Positions 42,305-50,715 of a stretch of 64,000 nucleotides of DNA are shown here, piece by piece (within the stretch, counting starts at the first letter, position 1; every line of letters begins with the position of its first letter). The position numbers were made by a program, and so were the translations under genes. The notes under the pieces are model-generated. The model saw only the letters and a program-made list of their open reading frames with translations. It did no database searches and was not told the origin of the DNA. This DNA is from Alkaliflexus imshenetskii DSM 15055 (GTDB lineage Bacteria; Bacteroidota; Bacteroidia; Bacteroidales; Marinilabiliaceae), in assembly GCF_000517065.1 (NCBI RefSeq), contig NZ_KI912105.1:3373725-3437724 (forward strand), given 5' to 3'.

Positions 42305-43675
42305 ATGAATTTTAAAAAGTTTAGTTTTTTATCATTGAGTTTGCTTGGAGCATTTAATTTGTTTGCTCAAAACCCAATTTTCCAGACCATGTTCACCGCC
42401 GATCCGGCACCTATGGTTTATAACGATACGTTGTTTGTTTATACCACCCATGATGAGCAAACCACGTCTAATTTCTTCACCATGCACGACTGGCAGTTGT
42501 TTTCGACTGTTGACATGGTTAACTGGACTGCCCACGGAACGGTGGCTTCATTGGGAGATTTTAAGTGGTCGGAAGTGAAAAATGGAGCTTGGGCACCACA
42601 GTGTATAGAGCGTAATGGTAAGTTTTATTTCTACTGTCCTATCCATGGCGATGGTGTGGGTGTGTTGGTTGCCGACTCGCCTTACGGTCCTTTTAAAGAC
42701 CCCATTGGCCGTCGCCTTGTTGAAGGCCCCAGAGTTTGGGACGATATCGACCCTACAGTTTTTATAGATGATGACGGACAGGCTTACCTCTACTGGGGAA
42801 ACCCGGGGTTGCACTATGCTAAGCTTAACGAGGATATGATTTCAATAGATACATCCATTGGAAACATTGGTGTGGTTTCATTGGACATGACGCCCGAAGC
42901 ATTTGGCAAACGTGAAGTGGAACACGAAAGATACAAAACCAATTATGAAGAAGCGCCATGGCTTTATAAGCGTGGCGATTTGTATTACATGCTATTTGCT
43001 GCAATTGGCATTCCTGAGTATATTGCTTATTCAACCGCACCTACAGCAACAGGTCCATGGACTTACCGTGGTGTAATTATGGGTCGCCATCCGGATTTGG
43101 CTTTTACCAACCACCCGGGCGTGGTGGATTATAAGGGAAACTCATATTTTTTCTATCACAACCAAGGGTTACCCGGAGGAGGTGGTTTTAACCGTTCGGT
43201 ATGCGTCGAGCAGTTTAACTACAACGCCGATGGCTCAATTCCTGAAATCATCCCAACCAAAGAAGGCATTGTAAATGGCGTGGCCAAATTGAATCCGTTT
43301 ATTCGTGTGGAGGCTGAAACAATAGCCTGGTCCGAGGGGGTTAAAATTGGCCGCGACTCTGAAGCAGGCATTTATGTGACCAATATCAGCAATGGAGATT
43401 ACATTAAAGTAAGAGACGTCGATTTTGGTAAAGGAGCCAAGCGATTTCAGGCTTCGGTGGCATCGGCAACCCAAGGTGGGCAAATTGAGATTCGCCTGGG
43501 TGGCGTGAATGGCACCTTGGTAGGCGTATGCAATGTTGGTAATACCGGTGGGGCGCAAAAATGGGACGTGAAATCAGCTAAAATTAAAAAGGCGAAAGGT
43601 GTTCACGACCTCTATTTTGTGTTTAAAGGCGCCGAGGGCGAGTTGTTCAATTTCGATTGGTGGAAATTCTTATAG
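42305..43675 (+). CDS. GH43 with C-terminal CBM6, paralogue 2
   Basis: A 456-residue exported enzyme. ATG at 42305 gives the best signal peptide (ending NLFAQ); ATG at 42278 and 42260 are in frame upstream. The GH43 propeller has TADPAP, DIDPTVF and EAPW for the three catalytic acids, and the CBM6-like end begins RVEAETIAWSEG. It is closer to paralogue 3 than to paralogue 1: both share THDE, GIPEYIAYSTAP and AFTNHPG. Arabinofuranosidase on decorated xylan is the likely role. Confidence 0.92.
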   Translation: MNFKKFSFLSLSLLGAFNLFAQNPIFQTMFTADPAPMVYNDTLFVYTTHDEQTTSNFFTMHDWQLFSTVDMVNWTAHGTVASLGDFKWSEVKNGAWAPQCIERNGKFYFYCPIHGDGVGVLVADSPYGPFKDPIGRRLVEGPRVWDDIDPTVFIDDDGQAYLYWGNPGLHYAKLNEDMISIDTSIGNIGVVSLDMTPEAFGKREVEHERYKTNYEEAPWLYKRGDLYYMLFAAIGIPEYIAYSTAPTATGPWTYRGVIMGRHPDLAFTNHPGVVDYKGNSYFFYHNQGLPGGGGFNRSVCVEQFNYNADGSIPEIIPTKEGIVNGVAKLNPFIRVEAETIAWSEGVKIGRDSEAGIYVTNISNGDYIKVRDVDFGKGAKRFQASVASATQGGQIEIRLGGVNGTLVGVCNVGNTGGAQKWDVKSAKIKKAKGVHDLYFVFKGAEGELFNFDWWKFL

Positions 43676-43732
43676 TAGTAACTAAATATTTGATATGTAG
43701 ATTAATATTATTCATTGTAAAACCTTTTTAAA

Positions 43733-45937
43733 ATGAAAAAATCAACCTTACTCTTTACCCTTTTTTTAATTGTTTCTGTTGCGATGTCCGCAAAAACGAG
43801 AACGTTAGTAAACCCGGCTTACGAGGTGCGCTCTACCGGAGTTTATGAAGTAGCTAAGGTAGAACTTTCCGACTCTGCCACTTTTGTTACCATCAATTGT
43901 ACGTTTGTTCCGCGTTGGTGGGTTATGTTCACCAACGAGGTGTTTCTTCGCGATTGCGATACCGGCACAGAATATCCAATTGTTGACATAAAGGGAGCAG
44001 TGCTGAATGAGTATTTGTGGATGCCTGATTCGGGCGATAGTGCTGTGGTATTAAAGTTTCCGCCACTGCCGCCATCGGTCACCAAAATTGACTACCACAA
44101 CTATGTTTATGGGATTTCATTGGATGAAAGAAATCAGAAGAAGAGAAACCTTTTTGAGCTTACAGCCGATACCGACATATGGATAAATGCGCAGGTATCA
44201 AAATCAACAAAAAAGGCTCTGATAAATTTCAATTCTCCCGATTTCTTTCATAACGCTCCTGCCCGATTGGTTGGTGTTATCAAAGGCTACGATCCGCGGG
44301 TAGGGTTCTCTACCGGAATTGTTTATTTACGAAGCAGTTTAACCGTTGAGGATTATCCCATTGTGGTTGAGATTTCACCAGATGGACGTTTCGAATTTGA
44401 AATGCCTTTGGAGGTGCCCACAATTAACACAATATTCTTCGGTGATAGATATCCGATTGAATTCTATATTGAGCCAGGGCATACTTTGGGGATGATACTT
44501 AGTTGGGATGAGTTCCTGACTGCGGATCGCAACCGACACATATCCTATAAGTTCAATGACATCGAGTTCAGGGGCAGTTTGGTATCAATAAACAATGAAG
44601 TTAAACAGTTTCCTGCGCCATGGTTCGATTACAATGCTTTTAATGAGAAAATTAAAACAATGGCTCCAATGGATTTTATGGAGGAGCAAATGAACGAACA
44701 CCGCCGTAATCTCTCAAACCTCAATCACATGCTCAACGAGAGTTCATTGTCTGATAAAGCTAAACAGTTAATCAGGAGTGATTTAATCGTTGGCAATTCA
44801 ACTAAAATGTTTGATTTTGTGATGAGACGGGAATCATTGGCCAGAACCGATTCGCTAAATGAAGTTCTGAAAATCGAGGTGCCTCTAGGTTATTACGCTT
44901 TCCTGAGAGAGATGAATTTAAATGACAACTCTTTACTGGCCACCCGACAGTTTAGTTCCTTTATTAATCGATTCGAGTATTGTACTCCATTTTATAATAT
45001 ACAGGTTGCGTTGCAACTCAATCGGGTGTTTAAGCCGGAAGTCTCGCTCTACGAGTTTTTTAAGTCGAATAAGATTGAGTTAAAACCGGCAGAATGGGCA
45101 TTTCTTAAGATTGCATCAGACGATGAGGATGTGGACAAATTACAATTGGAATCTCCCGAAATGCAAAAGCAGTCGGCGGACTTCCTTGAGGCGCATAAAG
45201 AGCATCTGGACAAGTATGTTAAGGAGCATGTTCAACCGCTTCTCAATGTCGACTATGCCCGTGAGTCCATCTATAGCTGGAAACAACGTGATACCATTCT
45301 TACCCGCGACTTGCAGTTAGAACCAAATCTAATATATGAGCTAGCTAAATTCCGGAGTATAAACGTACAAGCTCGATATTCCAGTATCGATAAGTTAGGG
45401 ATTCAAATGTGGGATGCCATGCGCAGCGATTTTTCAAATGCATATTTGTTAGCTTCTGGAAACCAGCTTTTCACCGAGGCTGCCATCGCAGCGGATAAGA
45501 AGGCATATAAACTTCCCGAAGGAACAGTTACGGAGGTTTTTCGCAAAATTATGGCCCCTTACAAGGGAAAAGTGGTTTTGGTAAATTTCTGGGCAACAAC
45601 GTGCGGACCTTGTCTGTCAGGCATCCGAAATAGTGCTTCACAAAGAGAAAAGTATAAGGATAGCTCAGAGTTTACCTTCGTTTTCATTACCGACGAAAGA
45701 AGTTCACCTGAAAGAAATTATAACGCTTTTGTTGAGGAGCAAAAGCTGCAAAATGTATATAGAGTCTCCAGTGATGAGTTTAACTATTTAAGGGGTCTCT
45801 TTAAGTTCAACGGAATACCACGGTATGTGTTAATCGATGAGAATGGCGATGTGCTCAACGATAATTTCTCGATGCACCGTTTTGATGAAGAGATTGCAAA
45901 GGTGTTAAAACCATCCGGATTGTCATCAAAAAATTGA
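43733..45937 (+). CDS. Exported thioredoxin-like (TlpA-type) protein with long N-terminal region
   Basis: A 734-residue exported protein (signal peptide about 1-19). The C-terminal 140 residues form a thioredoxin fold of the TlpA/ResA type with the redox motif C624-G-P-C627 in FWATTCGPC and the cis-Pro region GIPRYVLID. The N-terminal 580 residues have no recognised domain: a beta-rich part (about 25-280) precedes a helix-rich part (about 290-580). Such proteins reduce disulphides in the periplasm of Bacteroidota. Its place between a GH43 and a GH31 suggests a role in folding or protecting the exported enzymes, but that is inference. Confidence 0.8.
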   Translation: MKKSTLLFTLFLIVSVAMSAKTRTLVNPAYEVRSTGVYEVAKVELSDSATFVTINCTFVPRWWVMFTNEVFLRDCDTGTEYPIVDIKGAVLNEYLWMPDSGDSAVVLKFPPLPPSVTKIDYHNYVYGISLDERNQKKRNLFELTADTDIWINAQVSKSTKKALINFNSPDFFHNAPARLVGVIKGYDPRVGFSTGIVYLRSSLTVEDYPIVVEISPDGRFEFEMPLEVPTINTIFFGDRYPIEFYIEPGHTLGMILSWDEFLTADRNRHISYKFNDIEFRGSLVSINNEVKQFPAPWFDYNAFNEKIKTMAPMDFMEEQMNEHRRNLSNLNHMLNESSLSDKAKQLIRSDLIVGNSTKMFDFVMRRESLARTDSLNEVLKIEVPLGYYAFLREMNLNDNSLLATRQFSSFINRFEYCTPFYNIQVALQLNRVFKPEVSLYEFFKSNKIELKPAEWAFLKIASDDEDVDKLQLESPEMQKQSADFLEAHKEHLDKYVKEHVQPLLNVDYARESIYSWKQRDTILTRDLQLEPNLIYELAKFRSINVQARYSSIDKLGIQMWDAMRSDFSNAYLLASGNQLFTEAAIAADKKAYKLPEGTVTEVFRKIMAPYKGKVVLVNFWATTCGPCLSGIRNSASQREKYKDSSEFTFVFITDERSSPERNYNAFVEEQKLQNVYRVSSDEFNYLRGLFKFNGIPRYVLIDENGDVLNDNFSMHRFDEEIAKVLKPSGLSSKN

Positions 45938-46021
45938 TGTTTTGATAGTCTGTTTAAGGATGTAATTCCGTGCCAGGTTGTTGTGATTGTTTTTTTAAAT
46001 GTCTGATAATTATAACTGTAT

Positions 46022-48637
46022 ATGATAAAGACTTATTTTGCTTTTGGATTATTGTTGTTTCTCCTTTTGGGATGCAACTCAAAAGTATATTTTGAGAAGC
46101 TTCCCAATGGCGTAAATGTTTCATTGACGCAAGGAACTCTTGGCATTTTTCCGGTAGCGGACAATGCTGTTCGCATTAACTATTCAGAGCAACCCGTAGC
46201 TGACTTGCCAGAATTCATCCTTAACACAGACTATGTAATTCCTGATTTTCGCGTTACTGAGTCGCGCGGTAAAATAGTTGTATCGGTTAAAAATATGTCG
46301 GTTGAGGTAGATAAGAAAACCGGCAATCTGGTATATCTTGATAATTTAGGGAATGCCTTCTTAAGCGAGAAGGCCGGTTCTAGGAAGATTTTGCCGGACT
46401 CGGTGATGGGAGAGGCATGTGTCTTTGTGGAGCAAACTTTTAATTCTCCTCACAACGAAGCCATTTTTGGATTAGGGCAGTTTCAGGACGGAAACTACAA
46501 CCTAAAAGGTGTGACTCGTAGATTAACGCAGGTAAACAGCCAGATAGCCATTCCGTTTATCTATTCGAGTAAAGGATATGGATTGCTTTGGCACCAGTAT
46601 GGGTTAACAGATTTTAATCCTGCCGATAATTTTATAACACTAGAAAAGCAGGAAGAAGCAGGCAATGGTGAGAGTAACATGGCCGAAGTCACTACTACTG
46701 CCGGAACTCAGCTGGTTGCTCAGGATCAGTCTCTTTATACCGGGCGTTTTGTGGTGCCTGCTGATGGGGAGTACTCCATTTTTCTCGATTTGGGTGACAT
46801 GGGTAATCGCCACTATGTGGTTATTAATGGAAACCCAATCATCGACCAAACCAACATGTGGCTTCCACCAACGGCCGGTGCTCTGGTGAAATTAGAAGCT
46901 GGTGAACACGAGGTGCAGTTGGTGTGTAAGGCTGATAATAAACCGGCTCTATCGTGGAAGATAAAAGAAAATACCACAACTTTTCGTTCACCCCATGCTC
47001 AAAAAATTGATTATGTGGTTTTTTATGGCCCTTCGGCCGATGAGGTTATTGCCACATACAGGCAACTTAGCGGTGAAGTGCCTATGTTGCCCAAGTGGGC
47101 TTATGGTTTTTGGCAGTGTCGCGAGCGTTATGCCTCTGCCCGCCAGTTGGTGGAAACTGTGAAAGAATTTCGCAAACGCAATTTGCCCATGGATGTAATT
47201 GTTCAGGATTGGCAATATTGGGGAAGCAAAGGATGGGGTGTTCCGCAGTTTGATGAAACCCACTATCCCAATCCTTCAGGTTTTATTAGTGAAATTCATG
47301 ATTTGAATGCACATTTCTCTATTTCAATATGGTCGAACCCCGACATTAACTCAGAGCTTGGCCGTGAATATCAAAAGAACAATCATTTTATACCAAACAC
47401 CAATTGGTTAGATTATTTCAACCCTGCCACGCGCAAGGCATATTGGAATACTCTAAACGAGAATATGTTTGTTCATGGTGTGGACTCGTGGTGGATGGAT
47501 GCCGTTGAGCCCGAGAATGATGCGCTGCGAGGTGTAACCACGCACATTGGCCCTGGCGATTTTTATAGATTAATTTATCCTTTGTTGGTGAGTAAGTCGG
47601 TTTACGAAGGACAAAAAGCTGTTTCTTCAGATAAAAGGGTTTGTATATTAACTCGTTCGGCATTTTCGGGTCAGCAAAGATACGGAGTCATAAACTGGTC
47701 GGGCGATGTGGGAGGCACTTGGGACGAATACCGACGCCAGATTGTTGCCGGTTTAAATTTCTCAATCACCGGCTTACCATATTGGACTACCGATATTGGC
47801 GGATTTTTCCGCCCCGGGCATTCGCAATACACCGATAAGAACTACCACGAATTGCTTACCCGATGGTATCAATGGGGCGCTTTTAACCCAATTTTTAGAA
47901 TGCATGGCTACCAATCCGAAACTGAACCCTGGAAATACGGACAAACAGTGGAAGATAATATACGCAAAATGTTGAATCTGCGTTATCGCTTGCTTCCTTA
48001 CATCTACTCTGAAGCATGGCAGGTATCAAGCAATGGTTCAACCATGATGCGCCCATTGGTGATGGACTTTAGGGAGGATGCCTCTGCGCTTGAGCAGCCT
48101 TATCAATATATGTTTGGAAAAGCTTTTATGGTAGCTCCTATTACCGAATCGGGCATTGTTAATCACTACGTTTATTTGCCCAAATCTGCCGGTTGGTATA
48201 ACTTCTGGACTGGCGAACGCTTCACCGGAGAGCAAACCGTAAATGTAGATGCTCCTCTTGATATAATTCCTCTCTTTGTTAGAGCGGGATCTATTATTCC
48301 GATGGGTAAAAAGATGCAGTTCTCAACAGAAAAACCTGCCGAAGAACTTGAAATTCGCATTTATGAGGGAGCAGACGGAGAGTTTGTTTTATATGAAGAT
48401 GAAAACAATAACTACAACTATGAAGCTGGCAGTTATTCAACCATTGTTTTTTCTTGGGATAATGCATCAAAAATACTAGCCATCAGCGAACGAAACGGAG
48501 CTTTTCAAGGAATGTTGACTGAGCGTAGGTTTAATATCGTGATGGTTTCCGAAAAAAATGGCTTAGGTATTAATGAGTCTGATATGTATGATAGTACAGT
48601 AGTTTATAATGGACAAAGCATTAATGTGGAATTTTGA
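46022..48637 (+). CDS. GH31 alpha-xylosidase-type glycosidase with PA14-like insert, lipoprotein
   Basis: An 871-residue lipoprotein (lipobox LLLGC, Cys18). A PA14-like beta module (about 220-325, with YTGRFVVPADGEYSIFLD) is inserted in the N-terminal domain. The GH31 barrel (about 345-690) carries the nucleophile Asp493 in WWMDAVEPEND and the acid/base Asp in WSGDVGGTW. PA14 inserts at this place are known in bacterial alpha-xylosidases. Xylan context and a second GH31 at 50712 suggest release of alpha-linked sugars, xylose or glucose, from side chains. It overlaps nothing and is 25 bases ahead of GH97. Confidence 0.92.
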   Translation: MIKTYFAFGLLLFLLLGCNSKVYFEKLPNGVNVSLTQGTLGIFPVADNAVRINYSEQPVADLPEFILNTDYVIPDFRVTESRGKIVVSVKNMSVEVDKKTGNLVYLDNLGNAFLSEKAGSRKILPDSVMGEACVFVEQTFNSPHNEAIFGLGQFQDGNYNLKGVTRRLTQVNSQIAIPFIYSSKGYGLLWHQYGLTDFNPADNFITLEKQEEAGNGESNMAEVTTTAGTQLVAQDQSLYTGRFVVPADGEYSIFLDLGDMGNRHYVVINGNPIIDQTNMWLPPTAGALVKLEAGEHEVQLVCKADNKPALSWKIKENTTTFRSPHAQKIDYVVFYGPSADEVIATYRQLSGEVPMLPKWAYGFWQCRERYASARQLVETVKEFRKRNLPMDVIVQDWQYWGSKGWGVPQFDETHYPNPSGFISEIHDLNAHFSISIWSNPDINSELGREYQKNNHFIPNTNWLDYFNPATRKAYWNTLNENMFVHGVDSWWMDAVEPENDALRGVTTHIGPGDFYRLIYPLLVSKSVYEGQKAVSSDKRVCILTRSAFSGQQRYGVINWSGDVGGTWDEYRRQIVAGLNFSITGLPYWTTDIGGFFRPGHSQYTDKNYHELLTRWYQWGAFNPIFRMHGYQSETEPWKYGQTVEDNIRKMLNLRYRLLPYIYSEAWQVSSNGSTMMRPLVMDFREDASALEQPYQYMFGKAFMVAPITESGIVNHYVYLPKSAGWYNFWTGERFTGEQTVNVDAPLDIIPLFVRAGSIIPMGKKMQFSTEKPAEELEIRIYEGADGEFVLYEDENNNYNYEAGSYSTIVFSWDNASKILAISERNGAFQGMLTERRFNIVMVSEKNGLGINESDMYDSTVVYNGQSINVEF

Positions 48638-48662
48638 TTTTTATTTAAAAAAATTGATTCAG

Positions 48663-50609
48663 ATGAGAATATTTTCGAGTACGAAGTACGGCGTTTTACG
48701 GATATTGTTTATTGTGCTGTTAGCATTTTTGGCGTTGCCATTGTGGTCGCAGACTGCGGTTGTAACTTCTCCAAATAAGAATATTAATGTAGCTCTGCAT
48801 TCTCAACAAGGGGGCCACACAGGCAATTGGTATCTTGAAGTAGCCTATTCGGGAACTGATACCCGCTATTCTGTTATTCCAAAGATTGAAATTGGGCTGG
48901 AGCGTAACGACCAGAGTTTTTCGGGTAACTTGAAGTTCCTCAAAACTGGTAAGCCTCGTTTGATAAATGAACAGTATAGCGCCATTCACGGAAAGCGCAG
49001 TATGCGTAGCAATTCTGCCAACGAGGTTGTTGTGTCGTTCGAAAATCCCACAAAGGCAAAGATGAACCTAATCATCAGAGCTTATAACGATGGCGTTGTT
49101 TTTCGTTATGAGTTTCCGGAAAAGTCGGGTACATATACTATTACCGATGAGTTAACATCCTTTTTTATACCCGATAGTACCGACAGATGGTTGCAAAAGT
49201 TCGATTTATCCAACGAGTGGCTCTACAACAAAAGAAATGATGCATCTGAGAAAGCCGATTGGGGTTATCCTGCATTGTTTCATGCATCAGAGGGCGACTG
49301 TTGGTATTTAATTCACGAGGCCGATGTTGACCGTGGATATTGTGCCACCAAACTAAGTAGCGATGGCGATAAACCGGCTTATAAAGTAACATTACCATAT
49401 CCGCACGAGGGCGAAGGCGAAGCGCTACCCACTATCTCTCTTCCATGGCAATCGCCTTGGCGTGTTATTATATTGGGCTCATTGGCTGATATTGTTGAAT
49501 CTACTTTGGTTGAGGATGTTTCAAAGCCGTCGGTAATAAAAAATACTGATTGGATAAAGCCCGGATTGGTTTCCTGGAATTACTGGTCCGACAACCACGG
49601 TACACGCGATTTTCAAACAGTGGCCGCCTTTACCGATTTGGCCGCTGCAATGGGATGGCCATATACTCTGTTCGATTGGGAGTGGGATGCTATGACAAAT
49701 GGCGGAAACGTGGAAGATGCTGCCAAATATGCGCTATCCAAAGGCATTAAGCCGTTAATCTGGTACAATTCGGGCATGTTTAAATGGATTACTGCAACTC
49801 CCATTGACCGAATGAAAACGCATGAAAATCGTATGGAAGAGTTTGCCTGGTTAAAAAGCCTTGGCTTTGTTGGTGTAAAAGTGGATTTTTTTCTCAGCGA
49901 AAAGCAATATATGATTGATTATTACCTCGATATTCTTGAAGATGCCGCCAAATTCGAGATGATGGTTAACTTTCATGGTTGCATTGTGCCTCGCGGATGG
50001 GCACGAACATATCCGCATTTGATGACGCTTGAGGCCGTTCGCGGTGCCGAGTGGTACAATAATGGTCCTGAGTTTACAACCACTGCTCCAGAGCACAATT
50101 CCATAATTCCGTTTACACGAAATGTGATTGGCTCAATGGATTACACCCCTGTTACTTTTACCAATTCGCAATATCCGCATTTAACATCTTACGGTCACGA
50201 ACTTGCGCAAAGCGTTGTATATGAGTCGGCACTTCAACACATGGCCGACAGACCAGATGGATATTATAATTTACCCGATGCGCCACGAACATTCTTAAGA
50301 GATGTGCCTGTTGCATGGGACGATACCAAACTGTTAAGCGGGTATCCCGGTCGCGACATTGTAATTGCCCGTCGCAAAGGTGACAGTTGGTATGTAGGAG
50401 GATTAAACTCAGAGCAAAAGGAGAAAGTTGAAACCATCGATTTTAGCTTTTTACCTAAAGGGGTTAAATACAAGCTAACCCTCATTGCCGATGGTAAGCA
50501 TGATAAGGAGTTTTCTACAAGTTATACCGTTGTTGACAGTTCAAGTAAAGTTGATGTTAAAATGCTCCGTCGAGGAGGGTTTGCTGCATCTATACAACCA
50601 TTTGAATAG
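48663..50609 (+). CDS. GH97 glycosidase 1, retaining alpha-galactosidase type
   Basis: A 648-residue exported enzyme. ATG at 48663 is preferred because it gives a signal peptide ending LWSQ; an earlier ATG at 48609 lies inside the GH31 gene. The N-terminal beta-super-sandwich (about 30-290) precedes a barrel with Asp408 in VGVKVDFF. In GH97, an Asp there marks the retaining alpha-galactosidase branch, in contrast to the inverting alpha-glucosidases such as SusB. The region MTLEAVRGAEW likely supplies the acid/base Glu. It probably removes alpha-D-galactose from xylan side chains. Confidence 0.88.
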   Translation: MRIFSSTKYGVLRILFIVLLAFLALPLWSQTAVVTSPNKNINVALHSQQGGHTGNWYLEVAYSGTDTRYSVIPKIEIGLERNDQSFSGNLKFLKTGKPRLINEQYSAIHGKRSMRSNSANEVVVSFENPTKAKMNLIIRAYNDGVVFRYEFPEKSGTYTITDELTSFFIPDSTDRWLQKFDLSNEWLYNKRNDASEKADWGYPALFHASEGDCWYLIHEADVDRGYCATKLSSDGDKPAYKVTLPYPHEGEGEALPTISLPWQSPWRVIILGSLADIVESTLVEDVSKPSVIKNTDWIKPGLVSWNYWSDNHGTRDFQTVAAFTDLAAAMGWPYTLFDWEWDAMTNGGNVEDAAKYALSKGIKPLIWYNSGMFKWITATPIDRMKTHENRMEEFAWLKSLGFVGVKVDFFLSEKQYMIDYYLDILEDAAKFEMMVNFHGCIVPRGWARTYPHLMTLEAVRGAEWYNNGPEFTTTAPEHNSIIPFTRNVIGSMDYTPVTFTNSQYPHLTSYGHELAQSVVYESALQHMADRPDGYYNLPDAPRTFLRDVPVAWDDTKLLSGYPGRDIVIARRKGDSWYVGGLNSEQKEKVETIDFSFLPKGVKYKLTLIADGKHDKEFSTSYTVVDSSSKVDVKMLRRGGFAASIQPFE

Positions 50610-50627
50610 TTAACTAATCCTATTATG

Positions 50628-50715
50628 AAACGAGCCATGAGAACGAGTTTCCACAAAGGGCATTACTATTATGGCGAGTTTCACCTGATTAATGAAAAAA
50701 AATATAGACAGATGA
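50628..50715 (+). repeat. Leader repeat copy A, overlapping the start of GH31
   Basis: About 88 bases from ACGAGCCATGAG to the ATGAAA at 50712. Related copies lie at 57282-57397 and 57397-57488, sharing ACGAGCCATGAG, AAAGGG/AGGGG, GGCGAGTTTCA and a terminal AAAC/AGAC-AGATGAAA. In both cases the element ends exactly at a gene start. Confidence 0.7.

Noticed and set aside
50625-50711. N-terminal extension of the second GH31 through leader repeat copy A
   Set aside because: The frame is open, but the sequence is a repeat found outside genes at 57282-57488 and would place about 50 residues before the signal peptide.
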